This document shows, one piece after another, positions 1 to 5,466 of a DNA stretch of 6,375 nucleotides. The notes under the pieces were generated by a model. It worked only from the letters and a program-made list of their open reading frames with translations, did not search any database and was not told the DNA's origin. Position numbers and translations under genes: made by a program. Position 1 is the stretch's first letter. Each line of letters starts with the position of its first letter. Source of the stretch: an uncultured Candidatus Nitrosopelagicus sp. Its GTDB lineage: Archaea; Thermoproteota; Nitrososphaeria; Nitrososphaerales; Nitrosopumilaceae. Where the stretch lies: NCBI GenBank assembly GCA_937896695.1, contig CALBOT010000127.1, forward strand, positions 1-6,375, written 5' to 3'.

Positions 1-1
1 T

Positions 2-196
2 TTTGCTGAAGAAATTGACGTAGTGGTAGCGGAGCAGGATGAAAAAGACGCTGCAGAGCACCTAAAACAACTGTTGAGTAAATCCTCCTCACGAACATCG
101 GAAGAGGAGTATGAAGTAGAACGCAAGCGTACTGCTGCTTACGAAGCTCAGTTGATCTGGGCCATTGCTCGTCAATCCGCCTCTCAGCACAAGTAA
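2..196 (+). CDS. Partial C-terminal tail of an unrecognised protein (64 codons, start off the window)
   Basis: The reading frame is open from the left edge to a TAA at 194-196 and encodes 64 residues, so it is 5'-truncated. The peptide is acidic and then mixed-charge, rich in E, K, A and Q (for example EEEYEVERKRTAAYEAQ), and probably helical or coiled-coil. It ends in AIARQSASQHK. Its frame is supported by balanced codon use and by the terminator hairpin that begins ten bases after the stop. I do not recognise the family. The GC content and the tight stop-hairpin layout would suit a bacterial or phage gene rather than the thaumarchaeon; that is inference. A minus-strand frame is also open across the same region, so the coding strand is likely but not certain. 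Confidence 0.45.
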   Translation, partial: FAEEIDVVVAEQDEKDAAEHLKQLLSKSSSRTSEEEYEVERKRTAAYEAQLIWAIARQSASQHK

Positions 197-205
197 TTGG
201 TCTCT

Positions 206-240
206 GGGCATCTTCTAACTCTGGAGGAGATGCCCTTCTT
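206..240 (+). terminator. Intrinsic-type terminator hairpin after the foreign ORF
   Basis: GGGCATCTTCT (206-216) pairs with AGGAGATGCCC (225-235) to give an 11-bp stem with a single G-T pair and an 8-base loop. It is followed by the short pyrimidine tail TTCTT. It lies ten bases downstream of the TAA at 194-196. This GC-rich hairpin form is typical of bacteria and their phages. Archaea mostly terminate on plain U-tracts, which is one more reason to regard this end as foreign. The T-tract is weak. Confidence 0.6.
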
Positions 241-631
241 CCTCCACCTGGCTTTCCTGCTTCTTCTTCCCCAACAAGAATATCTCTACGCTCTCTGATC
301 GAGAACTTTTTGGCTTACAGATTTTGACTTCGGCAAACATTTGATTATATGTAATTTTTCTATCAGTTCCATCTTCACCTTCCCACAAAATTGCTGGTTT
401 TTCAGATTTTGTATCCTGATGAATATCTAGAGTATTGTAAGATGCATTGATTTGTCCATCTACAAACCATCTTGCAAAAGGTGGATTCCATTCCAAGGTT
501 TCAGTCCAAGGTTTAAACCAAGACAATGATTTTGCACAATTATCCCAAAAAGAGACATAGTCTTTTTTTGCAGTATCTCTTATTGAGGAATCATTATTCC
601 CCAAACCAATATTAAATTCTTCAGAATGCAA
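215..631 (-). CDS. acsA: Acetyl-CoA synthetase (AMP-forming), N-terminal fragment, broken
   Basis: AMP-forming acetyl-CoA synthetase activates acetate (or a related short acid) to acyl-CoA with ATP. Residues 1-102 match the N-terminal ACS region: an FWDNCAKSLSWFKPW segment near 28-42, then WNPPFARWFVDGQINASYNTLD at 48-69, KPAILWEGEDG at 78-88 and ITYNQMFAEV at 93-102. The complete enzyme is about 630-660 residues, so over 500 residues are missing. After residue ~102 (base ~326) the frame continues as a K/E/S-rich tail (KPKSSRSES...) with no ACS character and stops at 215, inside the foreign hairpin. That tail is almost certainly spurious. The start is TTG at 629-631, preceded directly by an in-frame TAA, and no ATG precedes residue 98. 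The gene lies 43 bases downstream of cdvA on the same strand; an AT-rich TTAAAA about 27-34 bases upstream could give it its own promoter. The family call is firm; the substrate is not determined. Confidence 0.85.
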   Translation of the reverse strand: MHSEEFNIGLGNNDSSIRDTAKKDYVSFWDNCAKSLSWFKPWTETLEWNPPFARWFVDGQINASYNTLDIHQDTKSEKPAILWEGEDGTDRKITYNQMFAEVKICKPKSSRSESVEIFLLGKKKQESQVEEEGHLLQS

Positions 632-674
632 TTATAGATATTTGAATAATGAATGTTTTAAGAATTTTGAATGA

Positions 675-1481
675 TTATTGTGAATTCATTCTTTTAATCC
701 AATCAGATTCAGGTTCTGCTGAAACTTGTTCATGTGGATGAATTGTCATTACTTGAGTATCAGATGACTCTTGAGATGAGGACTCTGTACTAGGAGGTTC
801 TGGCAAACGAGTCTCAATTGGCTCATCTTCAGAAGAATGTGGTAGATAAGTTCCTGGCATCGCTGATGGAGATACCTCTGGAATCATATCTTCGAGAGAT
901 AGATTTGCTAGTCTGGATTTTACTTTAGAAATCTCATCTTTCTCATGTTTCATGTGCTGAAGCATTTCGTCTGTTTCGCTTTGAACATGATCGAAGGTCT
1001 CCTGAGAAATTTCGTTACTTTTGAGTTGAACTTTTGCATCAAACAAAAGTACTTTGACAGATTTTTCCTGTTTTTCAATTTCGACGACTCTATTATCTAA
1101 TTCAGAGTTAATTTCAAATTCAGTACGTTGAAGTGTCATTAATTTAGTGTTGTACTTGTCATGAATTATTTCTGCATCAGATTTCATGCTATCGTTGTCA
1201 GAGACAATTTCCATCAATGCGTTAAGACGTCGGATTACAAGTTCTTTTTGTTTTAGTAAACGTTGTGAATCCAATCTCCACTTTGGAATGAAAATTACTA
1301 CTTCAGATTGAACTACGAGTTGATCAAAGGCAATTTGTTTTAAGCCTTCAGAGCCGCAATTAATGCCGACTGTTTGAATAGAACCATCAACATCAGTTGA
1401 GGTACCTAAAATTTTGCCCATTGGTGCACCGTACATGTCTTTTACAGGTTTTCCAATAATCTCAACTTCACAGTTGCTCAT
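675..1481 (-). CDS. cdvA: CdvA, archaeal cell-division protein
   Basis: CdvA is the archaea-specific membrane-associated component of the Cdv (ESCRT-III-like) division machinery. It forms filaments at mid-cell and recruits the ESCRT-III homologue CdvB. The 268-residue protein has the expected layout. A PRC-barrel-like beta domain spans ~1-70 (GKPVKDMYGAPMGKILG, then FDQLVVQSEVVIFIPKWRLD). A long charged coiled coil spans ~72-195. A Pro/Ser/Glu-rich flexible linker spans ~200-255, and a short conserved-looking end reads SDWIKRMNSQ (259-268). In Sulfolobus the C-terminal tail of CdvA carries the CdvB-binding (E3B) peptide; by analogy SDWIKRM is the candidate here (inference). The start is ATG at 1479-1481, with a TTATAC element ~22-28 bases upstream, which would suit a leaderless mRNA. 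No cdvB or cdvC is adjacent, so the locus differs from the crenarchaeal cdvABC operon. Confidence 0.88.
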   Translation of the reverse strand: MSNCEVEIIGKPVKDMYGAPMGKILGTSTDVDGSIQTVGINCGSEGLKQIAFDQLVVQSEVVIFIPKWRLDSQRLLKQKELVIRRLNALMEIVSDNDSMKSDAEIIHDKYNTKLMTLQRTEFEINSELDNRVVEIEKQEKSVKVLLFDAKVQLKSNEISQETFDHVQSETDEMLQHMKHEKDEISKVKSRLANLSLEDMIPEVSPSAMPGTYLPHSSEDEPIETRLPEPPSTESSSQESSDTQVMTIHPHEQVSAEPESDWIKRMNSQ

Positions 1482-1614
1482 GAAACAAAGTTGACAGATC
1501 CGTATAACCGACCAAGTGTTAACAAGGTTGACAATTTTAGTACAAAGAAATTAACTAAATTAAAAATTCACGACTAAACGTAATTTTATTATTGTAATTT
1601 AATGAAAAAATGAT
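1482..1614. promoter_or_regulatory. Divergent promoter region between cdvA and the plus-strand gene run
   Basis: These 133 bases contain the outward promoters for cdvA (minus) and for the gene at 1615 (plus). Candidate TATA elements are TTATAC on the minus strand (about 1503-1508) and TTTATTA on the plus strand (1585-1591). Each is roughly 22-30 bases from its start codon, the spacing expected for leaderless archaeal transcripts. A near-perfect 12-base direct repeat, ACAA(A/G)GTTGACA, occurs at 1485-1496 and 1522-1533 and flanks the cdvA TATA candidate. No Shine-Dalgarno motif is evident for either gene. Promoter placement is by eye in very AT-rich DNA. Confidence 0.4.
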
Positions 1615-1926
1615 ATGATTGACAAAGAAGAATTAGGACAGATTATGAAATTCGTATCAGAATATTGGGAAAAACTGAAAAATGATCCAGATAATGAAGC
1701 TCTAAAAATTTTACCATCGAAATTTTGGATGAAATCTCTTGGAGGACCTGTTGGAAATGATAAAGAGACGAAAGGAAGATGGGTCACTACTTTGATGTAT
1801 CTGGAAGATGAAGAAATGGAAAAAGCATTCAGAGAAGTTTTAGCACGTTGGCAAGCTAAAGGTCAACAAAAAGCAACTGTTCTTCCAACAAAATCACCCG
1901 ATCTAATTCAGATTAGTAGAAGATAA
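1615..1926 (+). CDS. Small hypothetical protein, 103 residues
   Basis: I do not recognise this protein. It is soluble-looking, with no signal peptide or membrane segment. An N-terminal helical part (1-30) is rich in E and K, followed by KFWMKSLGGPVGNDKETKGRW (37-56) with four aromatic residues. A second acidic helix, LEDEEMEKAFREVLARWQ (63-80), leads into a basic, Gln-rich tail ending in ISRR. The ATG at 1615 is chosen because it has a TATA-like element ~24 bases upstream; the other nearby ATGs (1602, 1610) are out of frame, and M11 is a possible alternative start. Thirty bases separate it from the ThyX-family gene, so co-transcription is likely. The opposite-strand frame over this region is a shadow. 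The gene is credible from its codon pattern and position; its function is unknown. Confidence 0.75.
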   Translation: MIDKEELGQIMKFVSEYWEKLKNDPDNEALKILPSKFWMKSLGGPVGNDKETKGRWVTTLMYLEDEEMEKAFREVLARWQAKGQQKATVLPTKSPDLIQISRR

Positions 1927-1956
1927 AGATAAAACCAATCATGAAAAATAATATTA

Positions 1957-3567
1957 TTGTCCGAATTTTCTAAAGATGAAAGAAAAATTTTAGAGAAACA
2001 TTTTTCAAATTCAGATAAGAATGTTTTTGCGGTAATTACACCACGGCAAGTTGATCGTGGAGCATTGATGTCACGATATAGTAGAACAGATAAAAGTATG
2101 AGAAAAATTTTCTTGGACGAATTTTTAAAAAATAAAAACCGTGGAGAAGAATTTTACGACAGAGTTTTACTAGAATACGGAGATGATTCAGTTGCAGAAT
2201 TAGGTATTGCGCAAATTGCAATAGAAGGACTTACAAACATTGCAGTTAAAAAAATTGAAGATAGAAGAATTGGCTTTTCATATTTAGAAAAATCTTCACG
2301 TTACGTATCATGGGATAAAAAAATCAAAGGAAAATACAAATTTCTATATGAACCAACAATAATGAAAACTAAATTTGCTGATGAATACATAGATGCATGT
2401 AATTTAGATTTTGAAATTTATTCAAAAAATATAGAACCTATGTTAAAATTAATTCGTGAAAAAGATTCAATTAATAATTATAAATTCAAAGATACAGACG
2501 GTAAAGAAAAAAAATTCAGTGCAATAAATGATGATTTAATTATTAAATCATCAATGAGAATATACAATGCTGCAACAAAAGCAAAAGCACTTGATGCACT
2601 AAGAAGTTTACTTCCCGCATCAACGTTAACAAATGTAGGAATTACGGGAAATGGCAGAGCCTTTGAATATTTGTTATCAATATTATTTGCTTCAAAATTA
2701 AAAGAAGAAAATGATTTAGCAATACAAATTAAAAAAGAATTAGATACAACAATCAAATCTTTTGTTAGAAGATCTGATGACAAGTATGGAAAAGTTTTAC
2801 AGAAATATTTGTTCAATGTGAAAAAATCAGGGCAAAATATGGCAAATAGCTCAATTTCAGGCACGCCAATTAGAGGAAAAGTGACAAAGCTTGTAGAATA
2901 TGAAAATGAAAATAAAGCAATCAATAGTGTGATTTCTGCAATAATTTATGAGCAATCTTCAGGAATTTCATTTGAAAAGATTTTGCAACAAGTTAGAAAA
3001 ATTTCAACTAGTAGAAAAAAGAAGATTATTTTAGAAATGGCAAATTTACGAAAAAATAGAAGACACAGACCATCACGTGCCTTCGAAATGACAGAATATA
3101 CCTTTGATTTAGTCACAAATTTTGGTATGTTTAGAGATTTCCACAGACACAGAGCATTAACGTTAGAAAGACAGCTATTAACAACGCATCATGGATATGA
3201 CACACCTCAAGAAGTAAATGATCTTGGAATGCAAAAGGAATTCAAAGAATGTATGAACAATACAGATACTGTTTTCAAAAAAATTTATAAAAAATTTCCT
3301 GAAGAAGCACAATACGTTGTTAATTTTGGATATAATTATCCATATATGATGAAAATGAATATGAGAGAAGCAGTACATATGATAGAATTACGAACAGTTC
3401 CACAAGGACATCAAGATTATAGAATTGTTGCACAAAAAATGTATCAAGCAATTAATAAAAAACATCCATTACTTAGCAAAATAATGAAATTTGTAGATAT
3501 GAATAAATATGAATTAGAAAGATTTGAGTCAGAAAAAAGAACAGAGGAGAAAAGAAACAGACAATGA
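1957..3567 (+). CDS. thyX: Tandem ThyX-family protein (probable FAD-dependent thymidylate synthase, duplicated fold)
   Basis: ThyX makes dTMP from dUMP using methylene-tetrahydrofolate, FAD and NADPH. Canonical ThyX is ~220-250 residues; this protein has 536 and reads as two ThyX-like halves. The N-half (~20-270) has GDDSVAE (75-81), RRIGFSYLEKSSRY (103-116) in place of RHRxxSxNExSxRY, and LRSLLPASTLTNVGITGNGR (215-234), which resembles the ThyX LP...T...N.R block. The C-half (~350-510) has RHRALTLERQ (397-406), then MNMREAVHMIELR (467-479) and HQDYRIVAQKM (485-495), close to the ThyX helix that binds FAD and dUMP. The signature is therefore divided between the halves. The start is TTG at 1957: an in-frame TGA lies at 1942, and the first in-frame ATG (residue 38) would cut into the fold. 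The 3' end overlaps msrB by 4 bp (ATGA). Family membership is strong; catalytic activity as a thymidylate synthase is inferred. Confidence 0.8.
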   Translation: MSEFSKDERKILEKHFSNSDKNVFAVITPRQVDRGALMSRYSRTDKSMRKIFLDEFLKNKNRGEEFYDRVLLEYGDDSVAELGIAQIAIEGLTNIAVKKIEDRRIGFSYLEKSSRYVSWDKKIKGKYKFLYEPTIMKTKFADEYIDACNLDFEIYSKNIEPMLKLIREKDSINNYKFKDTDGKEKKFSAINDDLIIKSSMRIYNAATKAKALDALRSLLPASTLTNVGITGNGRAFEYLLSILFASKLKEENDLAIQIKKELDTTIKSFVRRSDDKYGKVLQKYLFNVKKSGQNMANSSISGTPIRGKVTKLVEYENENKAINSVISAIIYEQSSGISFEKILQQVRKISTSRKKKIILEMANLRKNRRHRPSRAFEMTEYTFDLVTNFGMFRDFHRHRALTLERQLLTTHHGYDTPQEVNDLGMQKEFKECMNNTDTVFKKIYKKFPEEAQYVVNFGYNYPYMMKMNMREAVHMIELRTVPQGHQDYRIVAQKMYQAINKKHPLLSKIMKFVDMNKYELERFESEKRTEEKRNRQ

Positions 3568-3962
3568 CTGATAAAATTTTCAAAACAGAAGAAGAATGGA
3601 AAAAAGAATTGAATGATGAAGAGTATGAAGTTTGTAGAATGAAAGGTACAGAACGTGCATTTACTGGAATGTATTGGGATTGTAAAGATGATGGAGTTTA
3701 CAAATGTAGAGGATGTGGAATTGAATTATTTTCATCAGATACAAAATTTGATTCAGGTACTGGATGGCCAAGTTTTTTCAAACCAGAAGATGATGAACGA
3801 ATTGAATATGTAGAAGACAGAAGTTATGGAATGGTCAGAGTTGAAGTTAATTGTAAAAAATGTGGATCACATCTAGGACATGTATTTGATGATGGCCCCG
3901 CGCCATCGAAATTAAGATACTGTATCAACTCATTATCTCTCAAATTAGACAAGTCAAATTAA
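3564..3962 (+). CDS. msrB: Peptide-methionine (R)-S-oxide reductase MsrB
   Basis: MsrB reduces the R-epimer of methionine sulfoxide in proteins, repairing oxidative damage in the cytosol. The 132-residue protein is a complete single-domain MsrB. It shows two zinc-binding CxxC pairs (C48/C51 and C97/C100), the FDSGTGWPSF block (62-71), GSHLGHVFDDGP (101-112), and the catalytic cysteine C120 in RYCINS. The position that often holds the resolving cysteine (SGCGWPSF) is Thr66, as in one-Cys-type enzymes, so recycling would use another cysteine (C24 or C40) or a direct reductant. There is no signal peptide. The ATG overlaps the TGA of the upstream ThyX-family gene (ATGA), implying translational coupling. 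No MsrA or thioredoxin gene is in the window. Confidence 0.96.
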   Translation: MTDKIFKTEEEWKKELNDEEYEVCRMKGTERAFTGMYWDCKDDGVYKCRGCGIELFSSDTKFDSGTGWPSFFKPEDDERIEYVEDRSYGMVRVEVNCKKCGSHLGHVFDDGPAPSKLRYCINSLSLKLDKSN

Positions 3963-3965
3963 ATA
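3959..3965 (+). promoter_or_regulatory. Candidate TATA box for homoserine dehydrogenase
   Basis: TTAAATA overlaps the msrB stop codon and is centred 26 bases before the ATG at 3988. That is the distance expected if transcription starts at the start codon (leaderless). The 25-base msrB-hom gap has no Shine-Dalgarno motif. An internal promoter is therefore plausible but unproven, because TATA-like strings are common in this AT-rich DNA. Confidence 0.3.
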
Positions 3966-3987
3966 ATCGACTTGATTTTACGATACT

Positions 3988-4998
3988 ATGAGAATAATAC
4001 TATGTGGATTTGGAGTTGTTGCACAAAGCTTTTCGGAGCTTTTAGAATCACGTACACATGACCTGTATTCCAAATTTGGACTAAAACCACGAATTGTAGG
4101 AGTTTTTGACAGTAAAGGATGTGCCTATGATGAGACAGGTTTAGATTTAAAGAAACTAAATAAAATCAAAAAACAGTCAGGTACGGTAAGAAATTATGAT
4201 AAATCAATAAAACAAATTCCAGGAAAAGAAATCATTGAAAATTTTGACGCTGATGTTTTGATTGAAACTACTGCAAGCAACTACAAAGATGCAGAACCAG
4301 GAATGAGTCACATTATTTCTGCAATGAAAAAAAAGATGCATGTAATATCGGTTAACAAAGGACCATTAGCACTCGCATTTCCATCATTAATGGAATTAGC
4401 TAATTACAATCAAGTTATGTTACGATTTAGTGGTACAGTTGGGGGCGGAACTCCAATTTTGGATTATGCAAAAAATAGTTTACGAGGAGAAAAAATATTA
4501 TCATTTCAAGGAATTCTTAATGGTACAACCAACTACATACTTACAAACATGGCAGAAGGAATGTCATTTGAAGATGCATTAAATGATGCAAAATCAAAAG
4601 GATATGTTGAAGCAGATGAAGCATTAGATCTTGATGGTTTAGATGCAGCAGCAAAGCTTGTGATTTTGGCAAATTGGATAATGGGTATGAAAGTTACTAT
4701 GCCAGACATTATCAAAAAAGGCATACGTAAAGTAAATGCAAATGATATTAAAAATGCAGAAAAGAATGGTTCTGCTGTAAAATTAATTGCATCATGTAAT
4801 GAAAAATTAACAGTATCTCCGATTGAAATCAAAATTAACGACCCATTATGTGTTAATGGAACATTAAATGCAATATCATTCACATCAGAGCATTCAGGTA
4901 CTCAAACAATAATTGGCAGAGGTGCAGGAGGAATAGAAACTGCAAGTTCCATACTTAGAGACCTGATAGATATAAGAAAAGAGATTACAAAATCTTGA
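3988..4998 (+). CDS. hom: Homoserine dehydrogenase (monofunctional, no ACT domain)
   Basis: The enzyme reduces aspartate semialdehyde to homoserine with NAD(P)H, the branch point toward threonine and methionine. In the 336-residue protein the N-terminal Rossmann fold has CGFGVVAQSF (6-15). NKGPLA (123-128) carries the conserved lysine K124. GGGTP (152-156) and ILNGTTNYIL (176-185) are classic family blocks. The active-site signature GYVEADEALDLDGLDAAAK (205-223) includes E208, D214, D219 and K223, the residues that bind substrate and catalyse hydride transfer in the yeast enzyme. The usual ADP triplet reads ADE here. GRGAGG (310-315) closes the fold. There is no fused aspartokinase and no C-terminal ACT domain, so feedback inhibition through an ACT domain is not expected. 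The gene starts with ATG 25 bases after msrB and overlaps the next gene by 4 bp (TTGA). Confidence 0.96.
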   Translation: MRIILCGFGVVAQSFSELLESRTHDLYSKFGLKPRIVGVFDSKGCAYDETGLDLKKLNKIKKQSGTVRNYDKSIKQIPGKEIIENFDADVLIETTASNYKDAEPGMSHIISAMKKKMHVISVNKGPLALAFPSLMELANYNQVMLRFSGTVGGGTPILDYAKNSLRGEKILSFQGILNGTTNYILTNMAEGMSFEDALNDAKSKGYVEADEALDLDGLDAAAKLVILANWIMGMKVTMPDIIKKGIRKVNANDIKNAEKNGSAVKLIASCNEKLTVSPIEIKINDPLCVNGTLNAISFTSEHSGTQTIIGRGAGGIETASSILRDLIDIRKEITKS

Positions 4999-5465
4999 AA
5001 ACAAATCTAATTTCAAAAACAGAGACAACACAATTACTAAAAATCGTCTCAGAGAAGTGGAAAATTACCCTACCTAAAGTAAAAAATCTAAAAGTATACG
5101 AAATTGACAGTGAAATTCAATTAATCACCGGAAATGAAATTAAGATTCTAAAAATTAAAGATGAACACCTACCTTTTCTCAGCGAGATTACAACATTAGA
5201 GAAATTTCCATATGTTCAAGTTGATATGGGCGCGGTGAGATTCATGTGTAAAGGAGCAAATCTCATGAGACCTGGAATTAAAAAATTTTCAGAATTTTCT
5301 AAAGATGATATTGTATGCATAGTTGAAGAATCACAGAATAAGTTTTTGGCGGTAGGAAAATCAATTGTAGATAGTTCAGAATTAGAAAATATGGATAAAG
5401 GAGAAGTATTGAAAAATTTGCACTATATTTCAGATAAAGCGTGGGAAATTTCTAAAACACTATAG
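4995..5465 (+). CDS. PUA-domain RNA-binding protein, MCT-1/Tma20-like
   Basis: This 156-residue protein matches the archaeal relatives of eukaryotic MCT-1/Tma20, which bind the small ribosomal subunit and act in translation initiation or recycling. The N-terminal part (~1-73) corresponds to the pre-PUA domain. The PUA domain (~75-150) begins VQVDMGAVRFMCKGANLMRPGI (74-95), with the GAN-hydrophobic-M-x-PG signature at 88-94. It continues with DDIVCIVEE (104-112), FLAVGKS (117-123) and a closing KGEVLKNLHYISDKAW (135-150), very like the MCT-1 GxGIxNxHYLNDxLW ending. The start is TTG at 4995 inside the hom stop (TTGA); the only in-frame ATG codons fall far too late (first at residue 78). Translation is thus probably coupled to hom. 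The specific role in this archaeon is inferred from the family. Confidence 0.85.
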   Translation: MKTNLISKTETTQLLKIVSEKWKITLPKVKNLKVYEIDSEIQLITGNEIKILKIKDEHLPFLSEITTLEKFPYVQVDMGAVRFMCKGANLMRPGIKKFSEFSKDDIVCIVEESQNKFLAVGKSIVDSSELENMDKGEVLKNLHYISDKAWEISKTL

Positions 5466-5466
5466 A

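Larger units (their letters stand above)
1..325. other. Atypical (probably foreign) segment fused to the thaumarchaeal sequence
   Basis: This stretch is about half G+C by eye in its first ~240 bases, whereas the rest of the window is clearly AT-rich. It uses codons such as GCC, CTG, CGC and CGT that are rare in the genes to the right. It carries an unrelated reading-frame tail on the plus strand and a strong hairpin of the bacterial/phage terminator type. The recognisable acetyl-CoA synthetase similarity on the minus strand starts only at about 326, so the boundary lies at or left of that point. The exact breakpoint cannot be placed from sequence alone. A chimeric clone or contig end, or integrated foreign DNA, are both possible; a chimera is the simpler explanation. 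Confidence 0.6.

Noticed and set aside
3..314. A minus-strand frame open for 104 codons across the foreign segment, including a natural-looking GEEEAGKPGGGRR stretch.
   Set aside because: It has no start codon near its upstream stop (TAA at 315-317). It runs through the terminator hairpin and opposite a better-supported plus-strand ORF end, and most of it is Arg/Leu/Gln-rich shadow-like sequence. It cannot be fully excluded as a phage-type C-terminus.
1482..1614. Possible tRNA or small RNA gene in the divergent intergenic region.
   Set aside because: The region is AT-rich, with no cloverleaf arms, GC-rich stem or C-box/D-box elements visible.
1941..1973. ATG-initiated ten-codon mini-ORF overlapping the ThyX-family start, possibly an upstream leader peptide or a frameshifted true start.
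   Set aside because: It is one base out of frame with the gene, has no recognisable peptide signal, and the TTG at 1957 gives a sensible N-terminus. It is more likely chance in AT-rich DNA.
1963..1979. A 17-base string, gaattttctaaagatga, repeated exactly at 5292-5308.
   Set aside because: In both places it encodes E-F-S-K-D in frame within unrelated proteins. With this codon bias the match is best explained by chance.
2478..2924. Long minus-strand open frame opposite the ThyX-family gene.
   Set aside because: It is the shadow of a strongly supported coding region, Phe/Ser/Leu-rich with no domain, as is usual for antisense frames of Lys/Glu-rich AT-biased genes. The same applies to the antisense frames at 1599-1787, 2036-2221, 3178-3378, 4533-4883, 5504-5713 and 5786-6055.
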